From positions 93,398-157,397 of the forward strand of contig JAOVVO010000112.1 of assembly GCA_028564675.1 (NCBI GenBank): a DNA stretch of 64,000 bases, in the 5' to 3' direction. Below are positions 24,430-37,700 of this stretch, piece by piece (position 1 is the first letter of the stretch; every line of letters starts with the position of its first letter). Origin of the DNA: Onchocerca lupi. Lineage: Eukaryota; Nematoda; Chromadorea; Rhabditida; Onchocercidae. The notes under the pieces were generated by a model. That model made no database searches. It was not told where the DNA came from and worked only from the letters and a program-made list of their open reading frames with translations. The translations under genes were made by a program, and so were the position numbers.

Positions 24430-27400
24430 ATGTCATCATCATCATCTGTAACTTCGGATTCGGAATTTACGGCGGAAAGTAGCGGAAGTGAAAGTACATC
24501 AGATCATCAAAGAAGTGGAAGTATATCAGATCATCAAGAAACCATCACTGTTGATCTAACCGCACGACAAGGTGTGCTTTTTATTGATCTCTTATTTCAT
24601 TTTAGTCTGACGAAAATAGAAGTGTTTGAATGTAATCGATTTTTTTCTACTCGAAAGTTTTAAAATTTAAATTGGCACAAAAAAAGATTTCATGTCATAA
24701 TATGAATTGATGTAAAAAAGATTTTAAATTCTTTTTTATTCGATCATTTCATAATGAAAATGCTAAAATTGATATTCCTGATTTGATATTTATGCAAACG
24801 ATTACTGCGCTGATTCTTTTTCAATCTCCTTGCTATCTCATGACTTGATTTTTTTTTTATTATTATTAATTTTTCATCCAAAATATTAAGAAGGAAGTTT
24901 TAAGAATTTATAATGATTGAAGAAAAATTTTTTCAAAAAAAAAATATAAAAGTTTTTTAAAACATTCGATTCAATTTTGCCCTTTAAAATAATAGAAAAT
25001 ATGAAAAAGTTTATTTTGCTCCCGAAGTTGAAAAATTACAAATCATATGAATCTAAGAAATTTCAAGTGAAATTTAGAATTTCTTTTAAATTTCAGAGGA
25101 TGACTAAATTTTATATTACTAAGAAAAGTTTTCTTGCTTTTAAAAGTATATCATCACCGTTTTATCAAGACGGGGTCAATAGCTTCTCCGGAATAATTCA
25201 GTTAGTTAACTTGTCCGGAATGATTTCATGTCAGGCAGCTACGAACCTGTAGTTATTCATCTGGAAAAAGTTGACTATAAAAAAGTTGAAATAACTTCTC
25301 TTTCCTCTACTCTATTCTTATGTTCTTCCTTCCCTCCCTTATCTCATCATTTTAGAAAAATTTTTGGGATGAAGTTTCATTGAAATTCTCCTCTCCAATT
25401 TTAGTCTTCAAAACTTCTTTCTCGTTAATTTCATTCAAAAAAATCTTTTTGTTAACAAAAAGATGAAATTTCCGCTAAACGTAAGGTTTTCAACACGAAT
25501 TTTTTTGTAACACATTTAAAAGTGGGAAAATCTTTGCCCCTTCATAAAAGAATATGCTAAAATAATGTTTTGCTTGACAATAGTTTGTTGATGAGAAACT
25601 TAGCTATTACTGTCTTGAAGGGATATGGGAATGAAAATCTTGCCACAAAAAATCGATAATGCCAAGTTTTGTACCTATATATGAAAAAATTAACAATTTT
25701 GTAATTTGCATCACTTTTTGGGAAATAAAATTTCTTAAGATAAACGAAATTGAAGGAAATATACCTTCATTTTTTTAGAATCAGAAACAAACGTTGATGG
25801 AATCAGTATTGTAGGAGAAAACTTCAAAGAAGGCAACGATGGCGAAATATCATCGATTGGAAGTTCAAAAAGTGATTTGGATACGAAGGACGGTGAAAGT
25901 GATACTTCCGATTCGAAAAGTAAGAATAAACGTTAGCAAATTGATCTCTATCGTCAGCTCCTTATATTACTTGAAGAAAATGATTCTTCATTGTACTTTA
26001 CAATTTCTTTTTCTTTGATTCAGTGATTGAAAGGTAGAAATCAGTCAATTTTTATGGAAGTTACACAGTCTATATGCTTACTTATAGATAGCGAAAATGG
26101 TGAATTCAATGTGAATGAACGAAAAAGTGATTCAGTATTCAGTGCTGAAAGTGGTGATGGAGAGGTTGCTACAATAAAAAAGAAACGTGGCATCAAAATT
26201 ACAGATGAAACACGAAAGGCATTATTAAAAAAAATTTTTTTTTCTATTAGTTAAAAGATAAAAATTGAATTCAAAATATCTCCAAAAAAATATCGAAAAT
26301 TAATTTTAAGAAATTGTTCAGTAAATTTAAGCAATTTTGACTTACCAAAAAACAAGTTCACAGAACAATTTGATGTAATTCATGATTATAATGAATTCAA
26401 AATCTAAGTTATTGACAGTTATATCAGTTATATTTTCTTAAGTTTTTGGAAGATGAGAATATATTACGACGATCTTCAAGGCAACGTAAGGAGACAACTG
26501 ATTCAAATGCAGAGAAGGGGACAGAAAAAACAGTAAAAAAAACCGGAAAAAGGTGTCATTTTTGTTTTTTGAGTGAATATGAGAATTTCATTTTTTTTTT
26601 GAAATGATTTTTCGAAAATTAAAATTAAAAAAAAATTTTTTTTCATTTCTATAGGCAGTTATCACAATCCGGAGAAGATGAAACAAGTGATGATGAGTCG
26701 TCGTCGGAAATTACATTGGCACGAAAGACGCATCAAAAATTAAAAAAATCGCAAGCAAGAAAGCGGTCCCGGAAACATAATATAAGTTCCGATGATGATT
26801 CGGGGGGAATACGTTCAACACGTCAAAGCAAAATTGATGGTGAAAAAAATCGCATCAATTATCGAGATATTAGTTCGGATGAGGAGGTTAAATCACACTT
26901 CATAATCATTTTTCTTGACATCAAAAAGAATAAATTTGTAGTATCAACTTAAGCACTATACTTAGAGTAGTATTAACGTAAATTTAAAGTGCCATCAAAA
27001 GGCAACAATGATAGATAAAGCAAGTAAAATAACTATTATTTTTAAAATTAATAGTCGCGTCATTTTATCATTTCCGTATTACGATCATTTGGAACTATAT
27101 TCTTATGTTATTTGATATTTGAGAAGAGGTATTACTTTATCGTGAAATTTCCTCTTCTTTATTTTGCGATCGCTTAATTATTGTGTTTATACTTTCTTTT
27201 GTTTATTGTAAGCACTTTAATAACTTCTATTTAACATCATTTCGATTTGTTTCTAGTCGAAATCACCACGTTAGAATATACAAAAAAGTATAACGAGTCA
27301 TAATATACACAAATACATCTCTATCGCATTTTTCAACCTTGATATCATAGCTGTTTTGAGAGTTAAATGGTGCCATTCTCCTGATTATCTCAAATACTGT

Positions 27401-30400
27401 TTGCAGTATTTGATGTACTTACCATTCAGATAGTACGTAAGCTATTTAATGATTTACCGTCCCGGTATTGTAATCATGCGAAGCATTTATTTACCATTTT
27501 TATAGTAATTCTGTTTTAAATTTCAGATCAATTCTGATGATGTATTGGAATGGGATGAAGGTGATAAAGTAGGAGGCGGTGATTCAGCAGATCATAATAC
27601 TTCGGGCAGCGAAACGATCGAAAAGGTATTACGTCATCGAGCAGGATATCCAGGAGCAACCGGAGCATCGACAACATGCTACAATGTGGAGGATAAAGGT
27701 GATCCGAATGTTAAACTAGCAGGTACTGATTATGAAAAAATCTTATTTTTGTACTATCAACAGAGCATGAGGAAATTCATGAGCAATGAAAAAATTTCGA
27801 TAAACGTTTATGTTAATACTTGCTCATCAATTTTATTTTTTAGGAACCCGATCTTGTTTTGAAAACTAATTTACAAATTAAAATGTTAAACAAAATATTA
27901 TAGAGAAATTAATTGTATGAAAGTGATTTAATCCGATATCTTCGAAATTTTCCAAACAACATTTTTCAAATTTGAGATATAATTTCGCAATATGTATGTA
28001 GTCAAAAAGATATTTAAAAAACAGATGGAGATTTAACATACAATGCAACATTAGTTTGTTTTCAGTATTCCTTATTCATGCCTGACTATGTGAGTCATGC
28101 ATTCGTCCCACTGTGACAGAAATGTTTTGCTCTAATATTGATTAAAAAAAGGTACAAATTATAGAAATTATCCTTCCAGAAAATGGTAGTGAAATGGAGT
28201 TGGAACGTCAGTACTTAATTAAATGGTTAGGCTGGTCTCATCTTCATAATACATGGGAATCGGAAAATAGCTTAAAACTATGTAATGCCAAAGGATTGAA
28301 GAAAATCGATAATTATATGAAACGTTTAAGGGATATCGAGGAATGGTTAGTTTCAAAAATTGGAATGCTCTCAGAGTATGGTTTAGAAAGGACGAAGTGT
28401 AGTTGAAAGTTGAGATGGAATTTTTTTATAATTCCCTAATAATTTACACACTTAAATATTCCAGGAAACTTACGGCAGATAAAGAGTATATTGAATTTTT
28501 TGATTGTGAACAACAGATGAACGATGAACTTAATGAACAATATAAGGTTAATATGCACTGATAGCATACAAGTATATAAGGAAAGAGGCAGAAAACAAGA
28601 AAAATACAGAGATTTAAGGGATTTAATCTCTTTTAGATTTTAATTGATCATTTTTTATATTAAAAATGCTTGTTTTAACGAATTGGTAATTAGAGTAGGA
28701 ATCATTTGAAGGGTTTAAATTTATCATTAGAACTGAAGTCATCCCAACTGTTCATTGGAAGTGTAAGCAGATGAAATTCCGGTGACAAGAAATGCCACAA
28801 ATTCTAAGTTAAAGCCAGTCTTGTAACCTTTTCATCTTAAAGTTAGTCAATCGGTGGATAAAAATAAGTAGTTGCGTAGTTGTTGTTTTTCCCACCCTAC
28901 AATTAGTATTTAGTATAGTCATATGCTAAACTATGGTATTTGAGTGAAGAGGCAGTATAATGATAAAATGAGATGATTAAGCAATCAACGCTTATTTATG
29001 ATAAAATAAATTTTTTCAGATTATTGAGCGAGTAATAGCTCATCAGATATCGCGTAATCAAGGTGAATGCGAAGGGACGGAATATTTTGTAAAATGGTGT
29101 GGCTTACCATATTCTGAATGCACATGGGAAGAGGAACATTTGATCACACGACAGTTTAAAGATAAAATTGATGCATACTATGATCGACGTGATAATGGAA
29201 AAGTACCGAATAAACATTGTCCGGTTTGTTTTCAACAATTTTTTATGTTTTGTTTCAGAAACTTTTATGACAGTTTTCGAGAATAAAGTTGCATTTCAAT
29301 GTAATTAGTCATTGAGATGTGCAAAATTTCTCGTAAATTAAAATTTTCCGGCTTTGATACAGAGTATACTTTCTTTTATTTATAATGTGATACTCCCACT
29401 TAAGCAGTGGAACAATTTAGCAAATTTTATCTGTCAAGTATCTGTCTCTATATGATAAATCTGTATGATTTTTCTCATACCAGTCTGTTTTAGTGACGCT
29501 GTGGCATCTTTTTAGCATTTTTTTATATGGTAGGCTATCTTATCTTTTCTTGCAGAGATAGGCTGCCCATCCATGTATAATAAGTTATCGTATCTTTATA
29601 GGGAAACCTAGCATGTTTTTTTTTTTTCACTTGTTTGTCACTATCTTAAAAGCTTCTCTTTTTTTCAGTGTAACATCTCTTCATCTCGGGCTGTTAACTC
29701 AAGATATAATTTAATTATCGATATTTTTGCAGGTTTTGAGAAAACGTCCAAGATTTGAAAAATTGAATGCTATTCCTAATTTTCTTCAACGAAAGGATGA
29801 TCCAGAGCATGAGTTACGTGATTATCAATTAGAAGGAGTGAATTGGATGTTGCATGCTTGGACAAAGTTGGTTTTGTGATTTTAGTGTATCTTAAATTCG
29901 GAATTCATTCATAGAAAGAAAAGCTATGATTTATAAAACATTCGGTATTTCGACTTGGAATTGATATTTTAAATAACAAATAAATTAAGACTGCCTGCTA
30001 ACATATGATTTTATTTCAGAAATTAGTTTATAATTATATAATATGTGGCGGAATATAAAATTCAAAAAAGATGCGAGTGTGCGAATGGTATCACGTATAG
30101 ACATTGTTAAATATATATTTCGACAAATAAACAATGGACTGTAGTTGAAATGGGTTCTTAGTAATTGAAGTGAACAAAAAATATGAGTGTGTGATTTGAG
30201 TAAATTTGGTCTGATTTAATTAAAATAAAATTTAATACATTATATCTAGTTGAGAAATGGAAATTAGTTATAAAATCATCGATCATTTCTAAAACTTGTT
30301 TTAATTTCTTGGATATTTACGAGATTTTAATTCCAGGGAAAATAGCTGCATACTTGCGGATGAAATGGGTTTGGGTAAAACGATTCAGAGTATTAGTTTT

Positions 30401-31664
30401 CTCTCGGTACTCTATCATAAATATCAACTGTATGGTACGTTTCTGGTTGTAGTACCGTTAAGTACGATGGCTTCTTGGCAACATGAATTTGAGACTTGGG
30501 CACCAGATCTTAATGTTGTTACTTATGTTGGTGATGTTACAAGCCGTGATTTGGTTATTAATTTCTCTATACATATTGTTTAGTTTCTTATTTTCCTTAT
30601 TCTTTTTCAAACACAGATCAGTTGACTGTTGTATAGTCGAACCATTATTTTTTAATTTATTAATACTGTTGCATGAAAATGTGAACTGCTAAAAGTAATG
30701 CTTTTCTTGAATATGGATATGAATAGTTTTTAATCACTTTCATCAGCAATTCAACGGAACTGTTGATGAAATTGATTACCTGATATTAGTATACTCTGTA
30801 ATTTTTCTACAGTTGTGATAACTTCACAGTTTTTATCATGGCACATGAATTTAGTACGATCACATAATTTAATAATCTGAGTAGGCAGAGTTACAACTTT
30901 AAAATTTAATTGATTGTGCGTAACAATAGTAATTTGGTTCGATTACTTGATTACTTAAAAGTTTGAAAGAATTGCTTTTACCTGATAATCTGTTACAATT
31001 ACAGATAAGGCAATTCGAAATATATGTACAGAGCACAAAACGCCTGAAAGTAAATGTCGTCTTGACGACATACGAAATTCTTCTGAAAGATAAAGCAAGT
31101 TTTCCATAATTGTTGAGAGTAGGAAGTAATAAGAAATGCAAGACTATTTAGTATTATCTTTATACAAATAATTGACAAATAATGTAAATTTTGCTTATTA
31201 TGCACTGTTACGATGTATTATGAATAAGATACATTTCAGCTTCAAAATATTTAAAGACTTGACAGAATAATTGAAAGCTTGTAAAGTCTTTTTTTATTCC
31301 CAAGCTTAAATGCTCGTAAAATATGTTTTTGTAAATTTTTTTAACGGTATTTTGTTCCAGTTAATTTCGTATATTTGCAGTCCTTCCTTGGTTCATTTGA
31401 GTGGGCTGTGTTAGCTGTCGATGAAGCGCATCGTTTGAAGAATGATGAATCACTGTTGTATCGTTCGTTATTCGAATTCACAACGAATCATCGATTATTA
31501 ATAACCGGAACACCGCTTCAAAATTCGTTAAAAGAACTGTGGGCCTTGCTCCACTTTATTATGCCGGAAAAGTAAGCATTTACAAAATAGGATTTCTCCG
31601 CATTCGAAAATAAGCTTGAAAATTATTTGATATATTAATGCTTGTTATGTTTTTTTTTTTCTTT

Positions 31665-31710
<46 letters not shown>

Positions 31711-34700
31711 ATCAATTCGTTGAAATACGTTAACCTGAACTTCTTGAATTTTTCAAACAAAAGCAAAATTCAAATAAGAGCAAAACTTTATATATAATTT
31801 TATTGTAATATTAATCGTCCAATGAAATGTTCATATTATTTATCGTAATGGATAATTTTCTACATACGACATTGACTTATTTAGTGCTTCATGAAAGAAT
31901 AAGCAGACGCAGAAATTTTTTCTACTTTTATCAGTTTTTCGTGTGATAATTTTGCATGAAAAAGTAGGATAACATTCGATCTCAAATCATTAGGAAAAAA
32001 AATTATTTGTTCTGATGAGATCTTTAGCATTAACTATTTTATAATATAAATGTAAAATATATAAAAATGTAAAAATGTAAAATATATGTGAAATGTAAAT
32101 TATATATTTTACAGATTTGACAGTTGGCCAGAATTTGAAGCGGAACATCATGACTCGGACCATAAGACAATTGCATCGTTACATCGAAAACTTCAGCCGT
32201 TTTTGTTAAGACGTGTAAAAAAGGATGTAGAAAAATCTCTGCCAGCTAAGGTTAAATTTATCATAATTTGTTTTTGGAAGAGTTTGAGAAAATTTTTGAA
32301 AGTTAAATATTGAACCTTTTTGATTCGAAAATCCATCTTATGCTTATTATGATAATCCATCCAATGCTTTAAATAGTGACATTATGCGTAATATTTACAG
32401 AAGAGACCAAATATTATTTCTGTTAAGATCTCAACAGTTTTCAGGTTGAGCAAATTCTACGTGTAGATATGACTGCCCAGCAAAAACAGTACTATAAATG
32501 GATTTTAACTAAAAATTACAAGGAACTATCAAAAGGTGTAAAAGGATCCATTAACGGATTCGTGAATTTGGTCATGGAATTAAAAAAATGTTGTAATCAT
32601 GCATCACTTGTTCGTTCATATGATCAATCCGAGGAGGGTGCAGATGCCCGACTACAGGTTTGTTTTTTTAACAGAAATTTAAATTTTAATGATCTGGAGA
32701 TGAGACGAATAGAAGAAGATAAATGATATAAATCTTGAATATTATTATAGAAAACGCGTTTTCCATACAGATACACCTTTTTTTTTTTTTTTTAATCTCT
32801 CCTGTTTTATTTATTCAAAGAATCACTTAGGACTTTTATCACTTTTACATTGTTGTTTCAATATAATATAATAATATTTATATAACATATATAAACGATA
32901 AAAAAAGACGGATAAATGATCTCTTGATATTTAATTCTATAAGTAGTATTGTTTTTCTCATTGTGTTATGCAATGTCAAAACAAGAATAAAATTTTGGAT
33001 TGCTTGTAAATCAACAAGGATTTGACCTTGATTTCGATCTCGAAATAACAGACGCGTCCTACCTTCATTTTCTAAATAATTGATATGTTCCATATCCCAT
33101 TACGAACTATTATCGATTCCATAGTACGGCTGAATTTTGATCTTCCAAGTTGATTTAATCTTTTCATGACTATATTTCTGATAAGTAATAGTGGATCAGT
33201 AGTTCAGGAATCTTATCTCCCATTTCCGTTTATACGAAATCAGAAATATATGCATTAATTAAACGTTATATCAGATTTGAGTTCCAGTTTTTTCAAAATC
33301 CAAATTAGCGATTTTTCCAAAATTGAATGCAAAAATATTTCAGCAGCTATTGAAATCTTCCGGAAAATTGATTTTGTTGGACAAATTGTTATGCCGTTTG
33401 CAAGAAACCGGACATCGGGTGCTTATTTTTTCACAAATGGTAATGATGCTTGATATCATGCAGGAATATCTTCAACTTCGACGCTTCCCTTCACAGGTAA
33501 ATGTCATAATCGAATGCATTCTAGAATTGAATTATTTACATTATTCAAGATTGAATAGAATTTGGCTTGAGATTTTGCGCAACTGAAAAAAAGAAGTCTT
33601 AAAATATATGAGGATGATAACTGCTGAACATATATTCTTAAAAGGTGAAAATTCCTAAAATTTTAAATAAGCTGAAAAGTTATCAATACATATTAATGCT
33701 GTGTGGCAGAGATCGAACGAATGATAATTCATTTTCATGAAGTAAACAATTGATTCGATATCTGTTTATGTAGTATTTGATATTCGATTGATCTGTTAGT
33801 CGTATTAGTTTGAGTGATTTGCACCATGGTCAAGTCTCAAGACGATGAGATTATTAAAATGAGCCTGAAGATTTTAAATTATTGCATGAAATAAAATACA
33901 ATTATTCGCAATCCAATATATTTGTTAGCAACCTATTCAATACCAGTTTTTTTTTTCAATGGTAGCTTCTGTGGCTTAAGAATATCCTTTCCAACTGCCG
34001 TTGTGAGCAGAAAAGTGAGAAAAAGGAGAGCGAGAGAGAGAGAGGGTAAAAAAAAAAACGCCCATTATGCAATATTGAGATGTAATGAACTAAAAAACTG
34101 AACTGCAACATTCTTCATCAAATGATAGTCAGTATTACCGCTAATGAATTTAATTATCCATTAGTGTTATTGCTTCTATGTAAATTTAAATTCCAGAGAT
34201 TGGATGGTTCGATGCGTTCAGATCTACGGAAGGCAGCATTAGATCATTTCAATGCTCCAAATTCTCCTGATTTTTGCTTCTTACTTTCAACCCGAGCTGG
34301 TGGTCTTGGAATAAATCTGGCCACAGCGGATACAGTGATTATTTTCGATTCAGATTGGAATCCACAAAATGACTTACAAGCAATGAGTCGTGCGCACAGA
34401 ATTGGCCAAAAAAAGCAGGTAATATGGATCGTAATTTTGAGTTTTTTTTAAAACAGTATTGAGCTTTTCCGGATGATCAAATGGCTGTTTCCTATAAAAA
34501 ATTTTTCGAAATTTAAATTTATGGAAGCTATGAGAATGGTTTTCATATTTTTTCAGGTAAACATATATCGTTTGGTGACAAAGGCTTCGGTAGAAGAGGA
34601 AATTGTCGAAAGAGCTAAGAGAAAACTAGTCTTGGATCACCTTATTATTCAGGTGCAGTTGCTTATTTCACTTCTATTACACTGCCTTTGATTGTGTACC

Positions 34701-37700
34701 TTGAAATTAGAACTTCCAAAAAAAATCCAAACTTTCAAATATGAAATTTAAGCAGTGGAAAATTTGTAGAGAATGGATACAACTGGCCGAACAGTACTTT
34801 CGAAAACTAATGTAGCAAATGGCACGATGCCATTTGACAAACAGGACTTAGCAATGATTCTGAAATTTGGTGCCGAAGAACTTTTTAAAGAAAAAGAAGG
34901 TGAAGAACAAGAACCGGAAGTTGATATTGATAATATTTTGCAAGGTGCCGAAACCCGGGAATGTGATCAACAGGTATCCAAAAAAAAAAAAAAGATAAAT
35001 AAATGAATAAAATAGAATTCTTCTACTCTCATATTTTTTATTTTCTATTCAACTTTAAAATATATCTTGGAAAATCGAATGGAACATATTAATATAGATT
35101 TGCTGTGGAACTTTTATATTTTTTATACAATTGCGGTTACAAACTAACGAATCAGTCCGGATTTGCAGAATTCTGGCAGTGATTTATTGAATGCATTCCG
35201 TTATGCAGATTTTTCATTTGATGAAAATAAAGATGTACCAACACTGAACGTAACGACAGTTCAGTTAGAAACAGATCAGAAAGATTTGGCAACATCGAAA
35301 TCGTGGGATGAAATTATTCCAGAAGTTGATCGTAAAAAATTTGCTGACGAAGAACGTGAACGAGCCGAAAAAGAACTTTTTCTTGGACCGAGGCAGAGGA
35401 CAAAAGTGTGTTGTGATAAATGACTTTTCGTTTTCAGGTTTTAATATTTTTATATAATTTACACGGATTCATTCATTCACTGACATATCGATAATGGATG
35501 AAACAGATTAGTTTGAAGTTTGATGAAATTTACGTAGATTTCACGCGATGATGACGTCTTCACATCGCACCACAATTTCTGGCAAGTCAACCTGATAACA
35601 CTTCTTCATTAAGTGATGATTAACTTAAATAACTTGAGAAGAAAGCGATTTAATTACTCACATGATATTTGCTGATAAGATCTGATAATTGGAGAAGTGT
35701 TTGGTTGATGTATATGGAATTCACAAGTCGCTTCGAGCGAATACATTATGAATAATTATATTGAATCAGGTAATTTGCAGATCCCTGAGGTAGCTGCGGA
35801 AGCTGGTGATAGTGACGAAGATGAAAAAAAGAAAAAAAGGAGAAAACGTGGTCGGGATTCACCATTAAGTGAAGAAGAATGTTCCGATGAGGATAAACCG
35901 AAACGTGCGCGAAAAAAATTATTGTTTGATTTTACCGAATCAGAAATAAGAAAATTCATACGAAGTTTCCGGAAATTTGCGGAACCGCTGACAAGGTGAG
36001 AGTTTTGTTGTAACTTATCCGATGAAAATTTCGATGCAGTTGAAATCATCTATAATCTCTCTTTGAAAGAATTAAAATTATTGTTCACAAACATCAATTA
36101 CATTGCAGATTAGAAGCAATAGCTCAAGATGCAGAACTGGAAGAATTCAGTAAAAGTGAGCTTGAACAACTTGGGAATGAATTATTAATTGGTTGTCAGA
36201 AAGCTCAAAGTGAATATGAAGGAAAAATCAAAGAAGCGATGAAGAAGCCAATGGAAGGTGGTAAAAGAAGACAGGTTGGTTTTCATGCTAAATTTCAAGT
36301 TTTGTGGCTTATTAGCTTTTAAATTAGAAATTAAAGAAATTTTTATGAAATTGTATATGTAATTTTAAGTTGATTTTTTTTTTTTTTTTTTTGAATTATT
36401 CGTTGAATATGTAATTTTAATTTTTCTTAGGATCGTGGGGCAATTTTTAAATTTGGAAATATTGATGTCTATGTTCGACCGCTATTAAAGATGCAGTCAG
36501 ATCTTTTACCACTGCATAATCTTGTGAAAAGTGCCGGTGATATCAGGTTATTACAAATTCCGGGTTATCCGAAGAAACAAAAAGGTTGGGATGTTGAATG
36601 GGACATCGCAGATGATTTGGCTTTATTGAAAGGCATCTATCGATATGGTCTTGGCAGTTGGGAAGAAATCAAAATGGATCCTGATTATGGTTTAGCCGAA
36701 AAAGTTCGTATACTTATTATGATTTGTTTTATCTAAAAAAAGGAGAAAAAAGTTTTAATCGGAAGTGTGGATGAAGTGGTTTAACGCCTGAAATAGTCTC
36801 CTGAGAGATAAAAGCGTATTCTGGATCTATTGTGAACATACGTGCATCAAAATATTGCTGATAAAAATGGATAAAAAAGTTACGTGATATGATGTTTAAA
36901 CGAATAAGTTTCAATTAACATTCTTGTGATTTCACTGAGAAAAAGCCTTAACAATTATTAAAACGAGATCTAAACCATAATTAAATATACGGAAATAATA
37001 GGGTATATTTTTTCTAAATCACATGATCAGCTATTTTTTATTTCAGATTTGGTTAAAGGATAAAAGTAAGAAACCGCAAAGTAAGCATATTCAAGCAAGA
37101 GCGGAATATCTTTTGAAATATCTTGCCCGTAATACAGTGGCTGGAGAAGGCACTTCAATGAAAGTAAAATCATCGAAAAAAAATCATCTAGTTTCTTCAA
37201 CTTCAGGAATACTAGTAAGACATTTTTTTCTTAACAGAATATTTTGTGATCGACAATTTAACCAAATCATTGAATTCATCAAATAAAACGATTTGATGGC
37301 ATCGTAAATTTTATTTGAGTTCGAATATATTTTCGCATTTTTAATGGGAAATATCATAAGAAATTCATGATAATTGTGAGATGCATATAGTAAAAATAGT
37401 TCTAAATTTTCTGTGTTTGTTTTCGATTAGGTTAAGTTTCTTTATGATTCATAGAGTGACATATTGCTGATTTAGGACAAAATGAAAGAAAGGAAAGCAC
37501 CGAAGGAAGACAAGAAAGAAAAGAAATACAAAACAGAATACGGAGAAGAAAAAGCTGATTCTGAAAAAAAAGAATCAAAAGTACGAGTGATTTTCTGTTG
37601 CAGTTTTAGTAAATCAAATCATGTGATTTTGAAGTATTTTCTAAAATTATAATTCTCATCAAGGTAAGGTACCGCTTTAAGAAACAGAAACCACAGATAG

